Shown piece by piece: positions 44,779 to 55,228 of a stretch of 64,000 nt of DNA (position 1 is its first letter; each line of letters begins with the position of its first letter). The position numbers were made by a program, and so were the translations under genes. This DNA comes from an uncultured Paracoccaceae bacterium (GTDB lineage Bacteria > Pseudomonadota > Alphaproteobacteria > Rhodobacterales > Rhodobacteraceae). The notes beneath the pieces were generated by a model. It saw only the letters and a list, made by a program, of their open reading frames with translations. It had not been told where the DNA came from and searched no databases. The stretch is from contig CATOSB010000004.1 of assembly GCA_951812305.1 (NCBI GenBank), positions 248,001 through 312,000 on the forward strand. The letters are read 5' to 3'.

Positions 44779-45228
44779 ATGACACAGGTCCCTGAATCAG
44801 ATGGGATTCGAGAAAACAGTTTCGGGTTTTTGATTCAGACCTTGGCCAGACGCATCGATGCCGAAATGAAAGGGCGCCTTAAAGAACATGGGGTCGATCT
44901 GAAGATTTTCGCGAACCTTATGTTCCTGTCGGCCAAGGACGGTGTCACGCAGCGCGAAATAGGAAACAAGCTGAATTTCCCCGATTATTACACCAGCCGA
45001 AACGTCGATGCGTTGATCAAAGAGGGGTTTGCCGAAAGACGCCCGGACCCCAAAAGCCGCCGCACGACGTTGATCTTCCTAACGCCAAAAGGTCGTAAGA
45101 AGGCTGCAGAACTTCCCAATGTCATCCGCGCATCCAACGATGCAACGCTTGCCAGTTTCACCGCCGCGGAACGCAAACAAGTTGTGCGTCTATTGCAAAA
45201 AGCCGCAGGGATAGATGCGGCAAACTAA
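44779..45228 (+). CDS. MarR-family transcriptional regulator
   Basis: This 149-residue winged-helix regulator has LKIFANLMFLSAKDGVTQREIGNKLNFPDYYTSRNVDALIKEGFAERRPDPKS-type MarR architecture (residues 40-95), where the DNA-recognition helix precedes the wing RRPDPKSRRT. C-terminal helices mediate dimerisation. The ATG at 44779 has AGGAGG 9 nt upstream. It is divergent from the EF-hand/ferric reductase genes and adjacent to a strong inverted repeat, so it probably represses them in response to a small ligand or oxidant. Confidence 0.9.
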   Translation: MTQVPESDGIRENSFGFLIQTLARRIDAEMKGRLKEHGVDLKIFANLMFLSAKDGVTQREIGNKLNFPDYYTSRNVDALIKEGFAERRPDPKSRRTTLIFLTPKGRKKAAELPNVIRASNDATLASFTAAERKQVVRLLQKAAGIDAAN

Positions 45229-45317
45229 TTCCGGTTAACGTCTGCGTCTTTCAGCAATTTGCGACCGAATTGTCGAAATCCCGCGCTCTGTCGGCAGGGT
45301 TTCGCGCGGGTCCAATT

Positions 45318-46088
45318 TCAGGAAACACGCTTTATCTCGGCCATGAAACGCGCACGCCACGCGCCGCTTAATTCATCGGAAAGCTTCGCCGTCGGTGTTT
45401 CGACATGTGGCGCTTGTTTCGGGTCAAGTTGAAGGGCCGAAAGGACAGATGCCAGAGCCATGTGTGGATCATCGGACAGTTCATCATAGCAGATCCGCAA
45501 CGGATTTAGCGATTCCTGTTCGAACCAGCGCTCCCATGCCTTATCCAATGCCGCAAATTCATTCATCTGATGTGCGATGGCTTTTGCGTCGTAATGCGGT
45601 TCTTTTGGCGGCGACAAACGCTCAAGCTCGCTGCCATCTGAGTTTCGATGCCATAACCCTGACTGTTCCGCGCGAACCAGCGAAATTGCCTGGTCAAGTC
45701 GGTCGGACCGACAAAGATGAACAAATACTGTTGGACCGAACACGGACTCCATGCGCTCCACGTCACTTTTCGGGCCGGGGGAGAGCAGTGCCAGTTGTTT
45801 CATGAAGAAATCAAAGCTTCCGCGCTGCATTCGAAGCCCGAAGATATCGCTGCTTCCCATGCCCTGCGTAATGGCGGCCGCGAATACCGCGCCAAGCGCA
45901 TCCCGCCGGGATGTGAATCCGGCATCATTCAGACCGTAAACCGATAACCATCGTTCGAATGAGGGGACGTGAAAGTGGGACTCAGGCTGTCCCGCCATCT
46001 TCGTCGCGGCAAGCATTCGGCACAACAGCGTGCTGCCACTGCGTGGAGTCGTGCAAATCACATAGGATCGGGTTGGTCGGCGGATCAT
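45318..46088 (-). CDS. Stf0-family sulfotransferase
   Basis: This 256-residue protein has the PAPS 5'-phosphosulfate loop at the N-terminus (CTTPRSGSTLLCRML) and the 3'-phosphate-binding motif around FVHLCRSDRLDQAISLVRAEQSG. Both follow trehalose 2-sulfotransferase Stf0. It transfers sulfate from PAPS to a sugar or lipid acceptor. No sulfolipid biosynthetic partner is visible nearby, so the acceptor is unknown. Confidence 0.87.
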   Translation of the reverse strand: MIRRPTRSYVICTTPRSGSTLLCRMLAATKMAGQPESHFHVPSFERWLSVYGLNDAGFTSRRDALGAVFAAAITQGMGSSDIFGLRMQRGSFDFFMKQLALLSPGPKSDVERMESVFGPTVFVHLCRSDRLDQAISLVRAEQSGLWHRNSDGSELERLSPPKEPHYDAKAIAHQMNEFAALDKAWERWFEQESLNPLRICYDELSDDPHMALASVLSALQLDPKQAPHVETPTAKLSDELSGAWRARFMAEIKRVS

Positions 46089-46228
46089 AACGGGCAGATT
46101 TCATAGGCTGGCCAAACCCATAGCCGAAATGCCAATCTAATGCACATCCAGCGCGTGGGTAGCATAAAGGATATGGGCGTGGTCGCACGAAGGCGACTCG
46201 CGTTCTCGTCAATTCAAATGCACCGGGC

Positions 46229-46804
46229 CTATGCGGCGCGCACGATCTCCAGCGCCTTGCCGTAACCGCCCTCTGCAAGGAATTCGGCTTCGGGCGCGGA
46301 TGTCACACGGTCCAGCGCCTCGTTTCGGCTTGGGAATCGTCCGAACAGGCGGATCAGCTCGCGATGCGCGCGGGCGTGTTCCAGATTGGAGGCGCCATGG
46401 TCGGGCATCCGTTCCTGCATCAGCCGCACACAACGGTCCTGATCGACCAGACATTCCGAGTGCATCAGAGGCATGTAAAAGAACTGCCGCCCCATCCCGT
46501 CAATCCGCATGTCCCAGTTCTTGGCAATCGCGGCCTTTGCGGCGGCTTTCGCCAACCGATCAGAGGCAAACGATTTGCCGGTTCCGCGGAACATGTTTCG
46601 CGAAAATTGATCGGTCAGGATGATATACGCCAGCGTTCCGCTGGGATATGTAAGCCAAAGAGAGTTGGTGCCCGCCATCGCGCGGTTCCAGTCCTCTTCG
46701 AATTTTTCCTTGATTTCGGCGTCTAAAGCCGCGCCACCTGCGTACCACGCTTCCGGCCCTTTTTCGTCGAGCCAGTAGGAAAGTATGTCTTCGGGATTGC
46801 CCAT
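46229..46804 (-). CDS. DUF924 family protein
   Basis: This 191-residue all-helical protein belongs to DUF924, seen in ILSYWLDEKGPEAWYAGG, IILTDQFSRNMFRGTG, FFYMPLMHSE and HARAHRELIRLFGRFPSRN. Members resemble TPR-like folds; biochemical function is not established. The ATG at 46804 is preferred over an upstream ATG because it opens the conserved domain (MGNPEDILSYW). It lies downstream of the MFS transporter on the same strand. Confidence 0.87.
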   Translation of the reverse strand: MGNPEDILSYWLDEKGPEAWYAGGAALDAEIKEKFEEDWNRAMAGTNSLWLTYPSGTLAYIILTDQFSRNMFRGTGKSFASDRLAKAAAKAAIAKNWDMRIDGMGRQFFYMPLMHSECLVDQDRCVRLMQERMPDHGASNLEHARAHRELIRLFGRFPSRNEALDRVTSAPEAEFLAEGGYGKALEIVRAA

Positions 46805-46876
46805 GTCCCACACCACCTTGTTATGCCTGCCCCCAGGCACCTGAAAACCGTTACACTATTTTTTCCATCTGACAAG

Positions 46877-48151
46877 TCATTGATTTGCGGAAGATTCAAA
46901 AGTGTTGTCCACATCCTCCGCCTGCTCGATCACCCACTCCTGTGCGGCCTCTACCGCGACGGGTGTTGATGTCGGCAGAACGGTAACAAATGCACCGGTT
47001 TCATCGACCGGCGTCGATTCACGTTGAGTCATCCGGTAAAGCGCATATGCGGCGATGGAAACCATCAGGATCGCCACGAACAACCAGAAGCCGCGCGGGC
47101 CTGCGACCCCCATGAGCCAGCCCGTTGCAATCGGGCCGCCAATCGCGCCGAGCCCGTTGATAAATACCAGCCCGCCGGAAGCGGCGGCCATGTCGTCGGG
47201 ATCGAGATAATCGTTCAGATAGGCAAGGATCAGCGAATAAAGCGGGTTCGCGGTGCCGCCGATGGCAAAACCGATGCCAAGAAGCACCGGAAAGGACGGC
47301 CCGATGAGCATCCCCAACGTTGCGGCAAATCCACCAGCCACGGATACACCAAAGATCAGTTGCCGCCGGTCCATCCGGTCGCTGATCCAGCCGATGGGGA
47401 ATTGCATCACCATTGATCCGATGAAGATCGCCGCGATGAAGGACGAAACCTGACCGAAGCTCAGCCCGATTTTCGAGGCATAGACCGATCCCATTCCAAA
47501 CAGAGCGGCGAATACCCCGCCGAGCAGCGTCATCGACACAAACGCCAGCGGTGAGGCCACGAAAAGTTCGCGGATCGACATCCGGTGCGTGCTTTCAAAG
47601 GCCGGGGTGGGCGAAATCGACAGAAGGATCGGCGCAAAGCTGATCGAGACCAGCACGGAGGAAATAATGAACAGATTGTATCCCGCAGGATCGCCATTCG
47701 CGAGTATTGCCTGACCCGAAACGATGCCAAGCATCTGGATCACCATATAGGCCGAAAGCGTTTTCCCCCGGTTCTCGTTGCTGGCGGCGTTGTTCAGCCA
47801 GCTTTCAGCGGTGACATAGACGCCGGAAAACCCGAACCCGATCACCACGCGCAGAAGCGTCCAGAACCATGGGTCGGCGACAACAGGGAACAGGATCAGT
47901 GCCGCCGAGATAAACGAGGCCAGCGCGGCAAACACGCGCACATGGCCCACACGGCGGATCATTTCCGGCGCAAGCCGCGATCCGCCCAGAAATCCCGCGA
48001 AATAGGCCGACGTCACAACAGAGAGTTCAAAGGTGGTGAATTCCTCGAATCCGCCACGTACGCCCATCAATGTGGCCTGCAACCCGTTGCCGACCATCAA
48101 CAGGCCCATGCCCAACAAAAGCGCCCATGAGGCGGCCAAAACCTTTACCAT
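46877..48151 (-). CDS. MFS transporter
   Basis: This 424-residue protein has twelve predicted transmembrane helices. The cytoplasmic loop-2 signature is degenerate (GSRLAPEMIRRVGHVRVF) and there is a matching loop 8-9 (GWISDRMDRRQLIFG). The charged C-terminal tail is cytoplasmic. The pattern TAESWLNNAASNENRGK resembles the YcaD/UMF-type efflux families. Substrate unknown. The ATG at 48151 is preceded by GGAG at 8 nt; the GTG three codons earlier is too close to that site. Confidence 0.88.
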   Translation of the reverse strand: MVKVLAASWALLLGMGLLMVGNGLQATLMGVRGGFEEFTTFELSVVTSAYFAGFLGGSRLAPEMIRRVGHVRVFAALASFISAALILFPVVADPWFWTLLRVVIGFGFSGVYVTAESWLNNAASNENRGKTLSAYMVIQMLGIVSGQAILANGDPAGYNLFIISSVLVSISFAPILLSISPTPAFESTHRMSIRELFVASPLAFVSMTLLGGVFAALFGMGSVYASKIGLSFGQVSSFIAAIFIGSMVMQFPIGWISDRMDRRQLIFGVSVAGGFAATLGMLIGPSFPVLLGIGFAIGGTANPLYSLILAYLNDYLDPDDMAAASGGLVFINGLGAIGGPIATGWLMGVAGPRGFWLFVAILMVSIAAYALYRMTQRESTPVDETGAFVTVLPTSTPVAVEAAQEWVIEQAEDVDNTFESSANQ

Positions 48152-48509
48152 CGCATTCACTCCGCGTGGGCATTTTCCATCTGTCTACGAAAGGTCGAAT
48201 GTGGGCGCTTAATCAGGCGCGACTCACCTTTGTCGTTTCTGAGCGCCGCGTAGCAGAAGTGCGGCAACCGTATAAGAGCAAAATGAATGTACTTTCGAAA
48301 GTTGAGAAGACTTTTGCCGACATTACATTTCCGCCAATTTTGGTAACCCCGGAACGACGATCCAACAGCGTTCGACGCGGTAGAGCTTGGCATGATCCAG
48401 TTGGCGTGCGCACAGACGAACACGGAAGAAAACGCAGGCGCAAATCGACGCTTGCAGTAAATAAACTATCAAACTAGTTTAATCGAATGGTGCCGTCGGG
48501 TACCAAAAC
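48152..48509. other. Gene-free spacer
   Basis: No credible gene lies between the MFS transporter start and the IS630 end. A short purine-rich tract near 48420-48450 precedes the insertion. It presumably includes the transporter promoter. Confidence 0.4.
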
Positions 48510-48511
48510 TA

Positions 48512-49560
48512 GAGCGTCGTCCATCTAATCTGCAACATATCCGGCAGCTTTGAAGAGGTTTCGGCACTCGGTTGGCGGGAAGAGGTCGCAGGTTTGGGCG
48601 ACGGATTGGAAAAGGGCGTCGAAGGTGCGGGCCTTGAGCCGACGCAGGTGTGCCTTGAGTTTCGAGTACGCCATTTCGATCGGGTTGAGATCGGGCGAAT
48701 ACGGCGGCAGGAAGAGCAGCCAGCTGCCTTGCGACTTCAGCAGTTCCTGCGCATTGGCCGATTTGTGCGATGACAGGTTGTCGGCGATCACCACATCGCC
48801 CGGCTGCAACGTTGGAGCCAGCTGGGTCTCGATGTAGAGGTCGAACGCGGCGCGGTTCATGGGGCCGTCCAGCACCCAGGGGGCGCTGAGTTCGTCGATC
48901 CGCAGGCCCGCGATGAAGGTCTGGGTGCGCCAGTGGCCGAAGGGCGCGTCGGCTTCCAGCCGGGTGCCGCGTGGGGATCGACCACGAAGCCGTGTCATCT
49001 TGGTCGTGACAGCTGTTTCGTCGATAAAAACCAGCCGGTGCGGCTCAAGGCGCATCCTCGGCATCCGGCGGTGCTGCCACTCGTACCTGGCAGCGCGCAC
49101 CCGTTTGCGCAGCCGCTCCGTCGCGATCAGGGATTTTTTTATATGTGAACCCAAGACGATGGATCAGATAACGCGAGAGCATCGCCGGTGTCGCGGTGAG
49201 GGCATGTTCCTGTTTCAGCACCTCGGCCAGTTCCGGCATAGTGATATCCGGCTCGGCTTCCACGCGTGTCTTAAGCCAGTTTGAGACCACATCCAGCTTG
49301 CTGCGCCGAGGGCGGCCTTGAGGCGCAGCTCTCACCCCACCCGTTCGCCTCTTACGTTGCATGATCCGCACCGCGCTGGCAGCTGATATCCGTAAACGCC
49401 GCGCAGCCTCATGGCAGGAAAGGCCGTCATCAACCAAAGCGACGACACGTTCCCGAATATCCAGTGATAGCGATTTGCCCATGATCCACCTCCACATATG
49501 GTGAATCACAAAACCTGCCACGTGGGAATCCCATCGATTCAGATTTCAAGGACGACGCTC
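48512..49560 (-). mobile_element. IS630-family insertion sequence, copy type 3
   Basis: The inverted ends are GAGCGTCGTCC at left and its complement GGACGACGCTC at right. TA flanks both sides (48510-48511 and 49561-49562). It is a third, distinct IS630 type in the window. It lies in the intergenic region between the MFS and MAPEG genes. Confidence 0.9.
48525..49482 (-). CDS. IS630 transposase split at an A7 run (+1 shift needed)
   Basis: The N-terminal frame from ATG 49482 (GGAGG upstream) has the HTH LSCHEAARRLRISAASAVRIM. The second frame has the DDE motifs VFIDETAVTTKM, VIADNLSSHKS and SPDLNPIEMAYSKLK. The frames meet at seven A (49134-49140 on the coding strand). Joining them as YKKSLIATERLRKRV requires skipping one A, not a -1 slip. 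It may be transcriptional slippage to A6, or a one-base insertion that inactivated this copy. Confidence 0.8.
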
Positions 49561-49669
49561 TAGATTTGCCCGACGCATCCAGATCGCCCTGGCGATAACA
49601 AACGCTGCGGCGTGATCGGCGCATTTCAAAAGGGCGCCCGAAATATCCTGCCGAGAATAGGGGAACTCA

Positions 49670-50059
49670 ATGACTTTACCCGTTACCACAGCCCTGGCGT
49701 GCGGTCTCGCGGCCTTACTTCTCGTGCTCAGTTGGGCGGTGATCAAAGGGCGCCGGATCGCAAGCAGTTCGATCGGTGATGCAGGCGACAAAAACCTCAA
49801 CCGAAAAATTCGGGCGCAAGGAAACCTGATCGAGTATGCGCCGCTGTTCGTGATTTTGATTGGGCTGGCAGAGTCTCAGTCTGACAGGACGACCGCAGTC
49901 GTGGCGATATCCGCGTTGTTTTTTGCGGGCCGGTTGGCGCATGGATACGCAATGGCGTTTACCGAAGGCAGCCCGACAGGAAGGCAGTTCGGCATTGTCG
50001 CAACATTTCTGGCGATTGGGGCAGCCGTTATCCTTAACCTGCTGACGCTCGTTTCTTAA
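49670..50059 (+). CDS. MAPEG-family membrane protein
   Basis: This 129-residue protein has four transmembrane helices and the MAPEG pattern NRKIRAQGNLIEYAPLFVILIGLAE followed by FAGRLAHGYAM. Bacterial members are small glutathione-related or orphan membrane proteins. The ATG has AGGGGA 6 nt upstream. It is convergent with queA. Confidence 0.87.
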   Translation: MTLPVTTALACGLAALLLVLSWAVIKGRRIASSSIGDAGDKNLNRKIRAQGNLIEYAPLFVILIGLAESQSDRTTAVVAISALFFAGRLAHGYAMAFTEGSPTGRQFGIVATFLAIGAAVILNLLTLVS

Positions 50060-50094
50060 CTCGCCCTCGCCCAATGGGGGCTGACGTCCGTTCT

Positions 50095-51165
50095 TCAATC
50101 GGTTGGTGCGCGTGGGCCGGGCAACAACAAAGACGCATCACCGTAGGAAAAGAAGCGGTATCCTTGAGTTATGGCGTGGTCATAGATCGCCATGACCCTT
50201 TCACGACCCATGAACGCGGCGACCAGCATCATCAGGGTTGATTTCGGCAGGTGAAAATTCGTCATCAGCGCATCGGCGATGCGGAACTGATACCCCGGGG
50301 TGATGAAGATGTCGGTTTCTCCGCGCCAAGGTTCCATGCGGCCATCCGGACGCGCGGCGGTTTCGATAAGGCGCAGAGCCGTCGTGCCGACCGGGATGAT
50401 CCTGCCACCGGCCTCGCGCGTTTCGTTGATCTCCGTGGCGGCCTGTTCGGTGATCTCACCCCATTCGGCGTGCATCTTGTGTTTTGATATGTCGTCGGTT
50501 TTGACCGGCAGGAACGTGCCCGCCCCGACATGCAAGGTGACATGGGTAAACGAAACACCCCGTTCAGCCAGGACACGCAGCAGGTCTTCATCGAAATGCA
50601 GTGACGCTGTCGGCGCGGCCACCGCGCCCTTTTTCTTCGCCCAGATCGTCTGATAATCTGCGCGATCCTGTGCGTCAGTCTTGCGTATCGCCTCGATATA
50701 AGGGGGCAGGGGCATCGCACCATTGCTGGCCAGCGCGGTGTCGAATGCCCGCCCTGTCTGACTAAATGACAGTTCCGCCGTGCCTTCGGATCGGGCGATG
50801 ACCTTGGCGTGGAAATCGTCGGCAAAATGAATGACTTCGCCGTCTTTCACCTTTTTCAACGGTTTAAGAAGCGCGCGCCAATGGCCGCCCGCGGTGGGTT
50901 CCAGAAGTGTGACTTCGATTTTGGCCGATACCGCGCCTTGTGCGGTGTCGCGGCGGCGCTCTCCTGACAATCGTGCCGGAATTACGCGGGTATCGTTCAG
51001 TATCAAACGATCACCGGGCAACAGGTATCGCGTCAGGTCGCTTACCTGCGCGTCCTGAACAGCTGACGGACCCGCCACCAGCAATCGGGCAGCCGAACGC
51101 GGCCGTGCAGGCCGGGTGGCGATCAACCCATCGGGCAGGTCGAAATCGAATTCGCTTAGCTTCAT
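50095..51165 (-). CDS. queA: S-adenosylmethionine:tRNA ribosyltransferase-isomerase
   Basis: This 356-residue enzyme makes epoxyqueuosine in tRNA anticodons by adding a ribosyl group from SAM. The start [23 protein letters not shown], the middle [17 protein letters not shown] and the late [17 protein letters not shown] are family signatures over normal length. It overlaps the AsmA-like gene by 4 nt (ATGA at 51162-51165), so its translation is likely coupled. Confidence 0.97.
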   Translation of the reverse strand: MKLSEFDFDLPDGLIATRPARPRSAARLLVAGPSAVQDAQVSDLTRYLLPGDRLILNDTRVIPARLSGERRRDTAQGAVSAKIEVTLLEPTAGGHWRALLKPLKKVKDGEVIHFADDFHAKVIARSEGTAELSFSQTGRAFDTALASNGAMPLPPYIEAIRKTDAQDRADYQTIWAKKKGAVAAPTASLHFDEDLLRVLAERGVSFTHVTLHVGAGTFLPVKTDDISKHKMHAEWGEITEQAATEINETREAGGRIIPVGTTALRLIETAARPDGRMEPWRGETDIFITPGYQFRIADALMTNFHLPKSTLMMLVAAFMGRERVMAIYDHAITQGYRFFSYGDASLLLPGPRAPTD

Positions 51166-54100
51166 TGAGATGGTACGGGCTTTGGCGGTGGCCGGCGGAA
51201 AATTTCGCGGAACGCGCCCGGCGTCAAGATCGACAGTGGATTGACGCTGATACGCGGGTCTTCCGCGCTGCCCCTCAAAGAATAGGCGAAGCCGAACAGC
51301 CCTTCTTTCCCGCGTGAAAATATCTGGCCGATGGCGTTCAGGAAATAGACCGGAGAAATCACGCCCTGCATGTCCAGCGTGTTGCGTTTCATATCGTAAA
51401 TCCCGTCGAGCGAGATGCCAAGGGATGGGCCAACCGCGCTCAAAAAATAGAGTGTCATGCGATCCGACGTCAGGGTGAATTCGGCGTCAATATTGCTGAG
51501 ATGAATGCCGCCAGCGTTCATTTGTTCGATGATGCCGACAATTGAAATGGCCGACAGTAATTCGGCCAATGCAGGCGTGCGAACAAAACGCATCCCGTCA
51601 ATTTTGAGGACGCCGTCATAACCCTGCCCACCCCGGCGGGGCGCCAGCGTCATACTCAAATGCCCACCGCGCCCGTTATCGAGGATATCGGCCGCCGCAA
51701 GCGTTGCGCCGCCATTCGCGCTGCTGATGCGCACAGCACCGCCTTGCGGTGTGGGCACGATCGTGCCCTCGATAGGCGCTTGACCGTTCACACGGCCGGT
51801 GAAGCTGCCGTCCAGTCCTGACCCGCCCTTGAACGACCCGCGAAAATTCGTCAGTGCGATGTTTTCCGTGATCTGCAAGCGGTCAAGCGACAGGCTCATC
51901 GGGCCGCTTTCACCGCTGCTTTCCAGCGATGAATTCCGCAGGTCCACTGTGCCGCCGCGGATTTCCACGGCCGGCGCACGGCCCGCGCCGCGCCCGGTCA
52001 ATGTGACCGGACCGTCAAGCCAGCCGCCAAGACGAACACGATCGAACTGCGCCGTGCGCAGCGCGCCGTTTGGCCCAAGATCAATGACGCCGCTTGCGCG
52101 CAAACCGGCGGCGTTGATCGATAACCGGTCAATCGCGGGAACATCACCCAGCCGTCCGGTGACTTCAAACGAACCGGTCTGATTTCGCGGTTTGACCCAG
52201 CCCATCGCATCAAGCCTCAGACCAACGCGGTTCAGATCAGACTTCAGGCTGAAACGCGGGGCCTCGCCGTCCACCAGATCCAGTGTCATGTTTGCAATAC
52301 CGTTGCCAGTGATCGACCCCTGCGGCAGGGCGATGTCGAACGCATCGGTGAAGGCCTCGCCAAGTGCGACGGTGCCAACCACCTGACTGTTGGATTCGCC
52401 GAAATTCTGCCGCCATGTCGCGGAAACGGGCAGGGCATCAAGCAGCCCGTCGCCCTTGATCGTGATGCCGTTTGGATCGGCCTCTACAAACAACCGGTCA
52501 GAGCGTATCGTGCGCCCCTCCATCAACTTGGTGGAAGACACATTCCGTAACTCGCCATTTACCTGATAGTCGATGTCATCGACATTCACCTCGCGCACCA
52601 GGTCGAAGGTCAGAAAGGCGTCCACCAATGCCCGACCTTCCGCCAGATCAACGGGCAAATCAGCACGCGTCATCAATTCGAAAGGCTTCAGGTCCAGCAG
52701 CGACAAAGCCGCCAGCAGCGGCCCGTCTGTATCCAGCGTGATTTCTGCAACGCCAACGTCCAGCGTGACATCTGGCACACGAAAGACAGAACCCGCCACC
52801 TGAATATCGCCGCCATTGGGGGCCGTCATCACGCCATCCTCGACGACCAGCGTGAACGTTTTCCCTGTCACACTGGCATACCCGGTCGCGTTCTGAACCG
52901 GGGGCAGGGTTGGCATCACCAATACATCGCCGTCGTCAAACGCGAAGCTGACGGAAAGTTGCGGTTCCTGATCCGTGACAAGACGGAATGCGCCCGAAAG
53001 GTCCGTGACCTGACCATGAAGGACGCGTTTGCCCAGCCAATCCCGGGCACCGGGGGCAATCGCCACGGGCCAGACATCCAGCGCCTGTTCAAGCGTTATG
53101 GCGTTCAGGTCGAGATCAAGCGCGACATTCCAACCGGCGTCATCGGCGCTGATACGCCCCTTGCCACCAAATCTGCGGTTTTCTTCCTGCAGAGCAACCT
53201 GTCCAAGGTCGATGGAGAACGGGTCGAGGCGCAACCGCAGATCGACCATGCCTTTGGAAAATGTCATCGGCTTGGCAAAGATGTTGCGCGGCTGCAGCCG
53301 AACATCTGAAACCGCTAGTTGACCAACCATTGTTTCGGGCCACCCTGCCTTCCAATCCTGAAGAAAGGCCTGACCCTCGGCCTTGATCGCGCCAGCCTGC
53401 GATTGCACGGATACGCGGCTGAACTGCAGCGACTGATTACGCGGATCGTATTCAACATATGCCTGGCCGCTTTCGAATTCGATTGGCGGCGTTTCGTCTG
53501 TCGGCTGCACGGCACCGGCGCCGACACGCAATGACCCGACGAACCCGGCCACATCGCCGTTGTCATCAATTTCGGTACGCAAGGCCCCTGAAATCTGCGC
53601 ATCCAGCACACCAAGGAATGCCAGCGCCGGGGATTGCGCGGCAATATCCGCGGCGGCGGCATTCTCGAATGTCAGGGTAATGTTGGCCGCACCGGAATCG
53701 GCGTCTGACTGGATTCCAGCGACCATCTGGGCAAACTCTTCGGTGCCATTGAACACATCCGCCGCGATGGTCAGGTCCAGCCCTTCGGCTGCCCGCTTCA
53801 GCGATATCGTGCCCTCGGTCACCTGCCAGAACCTGCCGGTTCGGCTGTCTTCCAGTGTGATGGTCAGCTGATCGGCGTCCAGGCTTTCCAATTCGTCAAG
53901 CGGTGCCTTGGTAAATGCCAGATCGAATGCGTCGAAGATCGAGCCGATGTTGCCCTGCGCTTCGGTCGGTCCACCGGCGCCGAAGGACAGCGCGAACGTC
54001 CCGTCACGATTGCGGCGAATGACGATCTGTGCACCGGAAAAGGATACGCTGCGCATCGCGACATCGCCCTGAACAAGCCCGCGCCGCAGCAAACTGGACC

Positions 54101-54422
54101 GCACTTCGTTCAGGCGTCCGATCTCATATCCCTGCTGATCGAATACGCCGACATTCGTCATGCGCACTTTCGGCCTGAAACCACGATCAACGCCGATTTC
54201 GATCCCGGAAAGTGTGACATTCGCGGGCGCAATTTCCTGATTCATGCGATTTTCGATCTGGTCGGCCAGCCATTGCGGCGCCTTAATTGACGCGCCCGTC
54301 AGCGAAAGCGCGAATAACGGCAAGCCAATCAGAGCCAATACAAGCGTCAGCACCAAAGCGATCCGCCCAAAGCGGCGTCGCTTTTTGGGCGGATCGCGTT
54401 TTTCTTCCGGCTTTTCGCTCAT
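51162..54422 (-). CDS. AsmA/YhdP-like giant envelope protein (DUF3971/AsmA_2 type)
   Basis: This 1086-residue protein has a cytoplasmic basic head ([13 protein letters not shown]), one transmembrane helix at about residues 23-43, and a very long periplasmic beta-rich body. It ends in an AsmA-like C-terminal domain ([47 protein letters not shown]). YhdP-type proteins bridge the inner and outer membranes and move phospholipid; that role is likely but inferred. The ATG at 54422 has AGGA upstream. It is transcribed with queA. Confidence 0.88.
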   Translation of the reverse strand: MSEKPEEKRDPPKKRRRFGRIALVLTLVLALIGLPLFALSLTGASIKAPQWLADQIENRMNQEIAPANVTLSGIEIGVDRGFRPKVRMTNVGVFDQQGYEIGRLNEVRSSLLRRGLVQGDVAMRSVSFSGAQIVIRRNRDGTFALSFGAGGPTEAQGNIGSIFDAFDLAFTKAPLDELESLDADQLTITLEDSRTGRFWQVTEGTISLKRAAEGLDLTIAADVFNGTEEFAQMVAGIQSDADSGAANITLTFENAAAADIAAQSPALAFLGVLDAQISGALRTEIDDNGDVAGFVGSLRVGAGAVQPTDETPPIEFESGQAYVEYDPRNQSLQFSRVSVQSQAGAIKAEGQAFLQDWKAGWPETMVGQLAVSDVRLQPRNIFAKPMTFSKGMVDLRLRLDPFSIDLGQVALQEENRRFGGKGRISADDAGWNVALDLDLNAITLEQALDVWPVAIAPGARDWLGKRVLHGQVTDLSGAFRLVTDQEPQLSVSFAFDDGDVLVMPTLPPVQNATGYASVTGKTFTLVVEDGVMTAPNGGDIQVAGSVFRVPDVTLDVGVAEITLDTDGPLLAALSLLDLKPFELMTRADLPVDLAEGRALVDAFLTFDLVREVNVDDIDYQVNGELRNVSSTKLMEGRTIRSDRLFVEADPNGITIKGDGLLDALPVSATWRQNFGESNSQVVGTVALGEAFTDAFDIALPQGSITGNGIANMTLDLVDGEAPRFSLKSDLNRVGLRLDAMGWVKPRNQTGSFEVTGRLGDVPAIDRLSINAAGLRASGVIDLGPNGALRTAQFDRVRLGGWLDGPVTLTGRGAGRAPAVEIRGGTVDLRNSSLESSGESGPMSLSLDRLQITENIALTNFRGSFKGGSGLDGSFTGRVNGQAPIEGTIVPTPQGGAVRISSANGGATLAAADILDNGRGGHLSMTLAPRRGGQGYDGVLKIDGMRFVRTPALAELLSAISIVGIIEQMNAGGIHLSNIDAEFTLTSDRMTLYFLSAVGPSLGISLDGIYDMKRNTLDMQGVISPVYFLNAIGQIFSRGKEGLFGFAYSLRGSAEDPRISVNPLSILTPGAFREIFRRPPPKPVPSQ

Positions 54423-54514
54423 ACGTCCTGTCTGCCCGTCACGCATCCCCGGCCTTTATCTTCGCGCGAACCGCGCTAGAACGAAACTCAATAGTTTTCG
54501 AGCAAAGGTGAGTG

Positions 54515-54976
54515 ATGTTGCAGATTGGTGATATGGTGCCGGATATTACATTGCCAGATGCGAGCGGTGAGATGGTCACGCTGTCGTCGTTTCGCACGGA
54601 CAAAGTGGTTCTTTATTTCTATCCCCGCGATGATACACCGGGTTGCACAAAAGAGGCGCTGGTCTTTACGGAAACCGCGCAGCAATTTCGTGCGGCAAAC
54701 ACGACCGTATTAGGAGTTAGCAAGGACACAGTCGCCAAACACGAAAAATTCCGTGAAAAATATGGGCTTGGCGTAACTCTTTTATCTGATGCCGAAGGGG
54801 ATGTTTGCGAGCGTTTCGGTGTGTGGGTCGAAAAGAACATGTACGGTCGGAAATACATGGGGATAGAGCGCACAACGTTCCTGATCGGTGCTGAAGGCCA
54901 GATCCTGCAAATCTGGCGCAATGTGAAAGTGCCGGGCCATGTCGAGGCGGTTCTTGCCGCTGCGGAAACCCGTTAA
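54515..54976 (+). CDS. Thioredoxin-dependent peroxiredoxin (Bcp/PrxQ type)
   Basis: This 153-residue peroxiredoxin has the peroxidatic Cys44 in YPRDDTPGCTKEA. The resolving Cys usually five residues later is absent (Leu at 49), making it 1-Cys-like. Other motifs are SKDTVAKHEKFREKYGL and MGIERTTFLIG. It detoxifies organic and hydrogen peroxides in the cytoplasm. The ATG at 54515 has AAGG 6 nt upstream. It is divergent from the AsmA-like gene. Confidence 0.93.
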   Translation: MLQIGDMVPDITLPDASGEMVTLSSFRTDKVVLYFYPRDDTPGCTKEALVFTETAQQFRAANTTVLGVSKDTVAKHEKFREKYGLGVTLLSDAEGDVCERFGVWVEKNMYGRKYMGIERTTFLIGAEGQILQIWRNVKVPGHVEAVLAAAETR

Positions 54977-55139
54977 CAAACGCAGAGTCGGCAATATTTC
55001 GCCAAGCCAAACAAAAATTGCGCTTATTCCTCCGGTATTTGCGTAAATTTCTTGCAGCAACGCACAAGCTTGGTTTAGGACGAGTGTTACGGCCCTTGGG
55101 GAGGGGCGTCTGGGACGACAAAGTACTGGGACGAGACGG

Positions 55140-55228
55140 TTGACGGGACGTATAAGCCTTTGGATTCACGCGCGTTTAGAACGCGCCTTCCCCGAACAGC
55201 GGGTTTTTCTGCGTTCGGAAACAGAAAC
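55140..55228 (+). pseudogene. M23 peptidase, N-terminal fragment cut by IS66-type copy 3
   Basis: This is the first 30 codons of the gene completed at 56830. From TTG 55140 it reads a cytoplasmic tail (TGRISLWIHARLERAF, then PEQRVFLRSETE). This matches the N-terminus of roseobacter M23 proteins and continues in frame as TETKFIRLRS beyond the insertion. The exact start codon is uncertain because the frame stays open back to about 55044. Confidence 0.7.
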
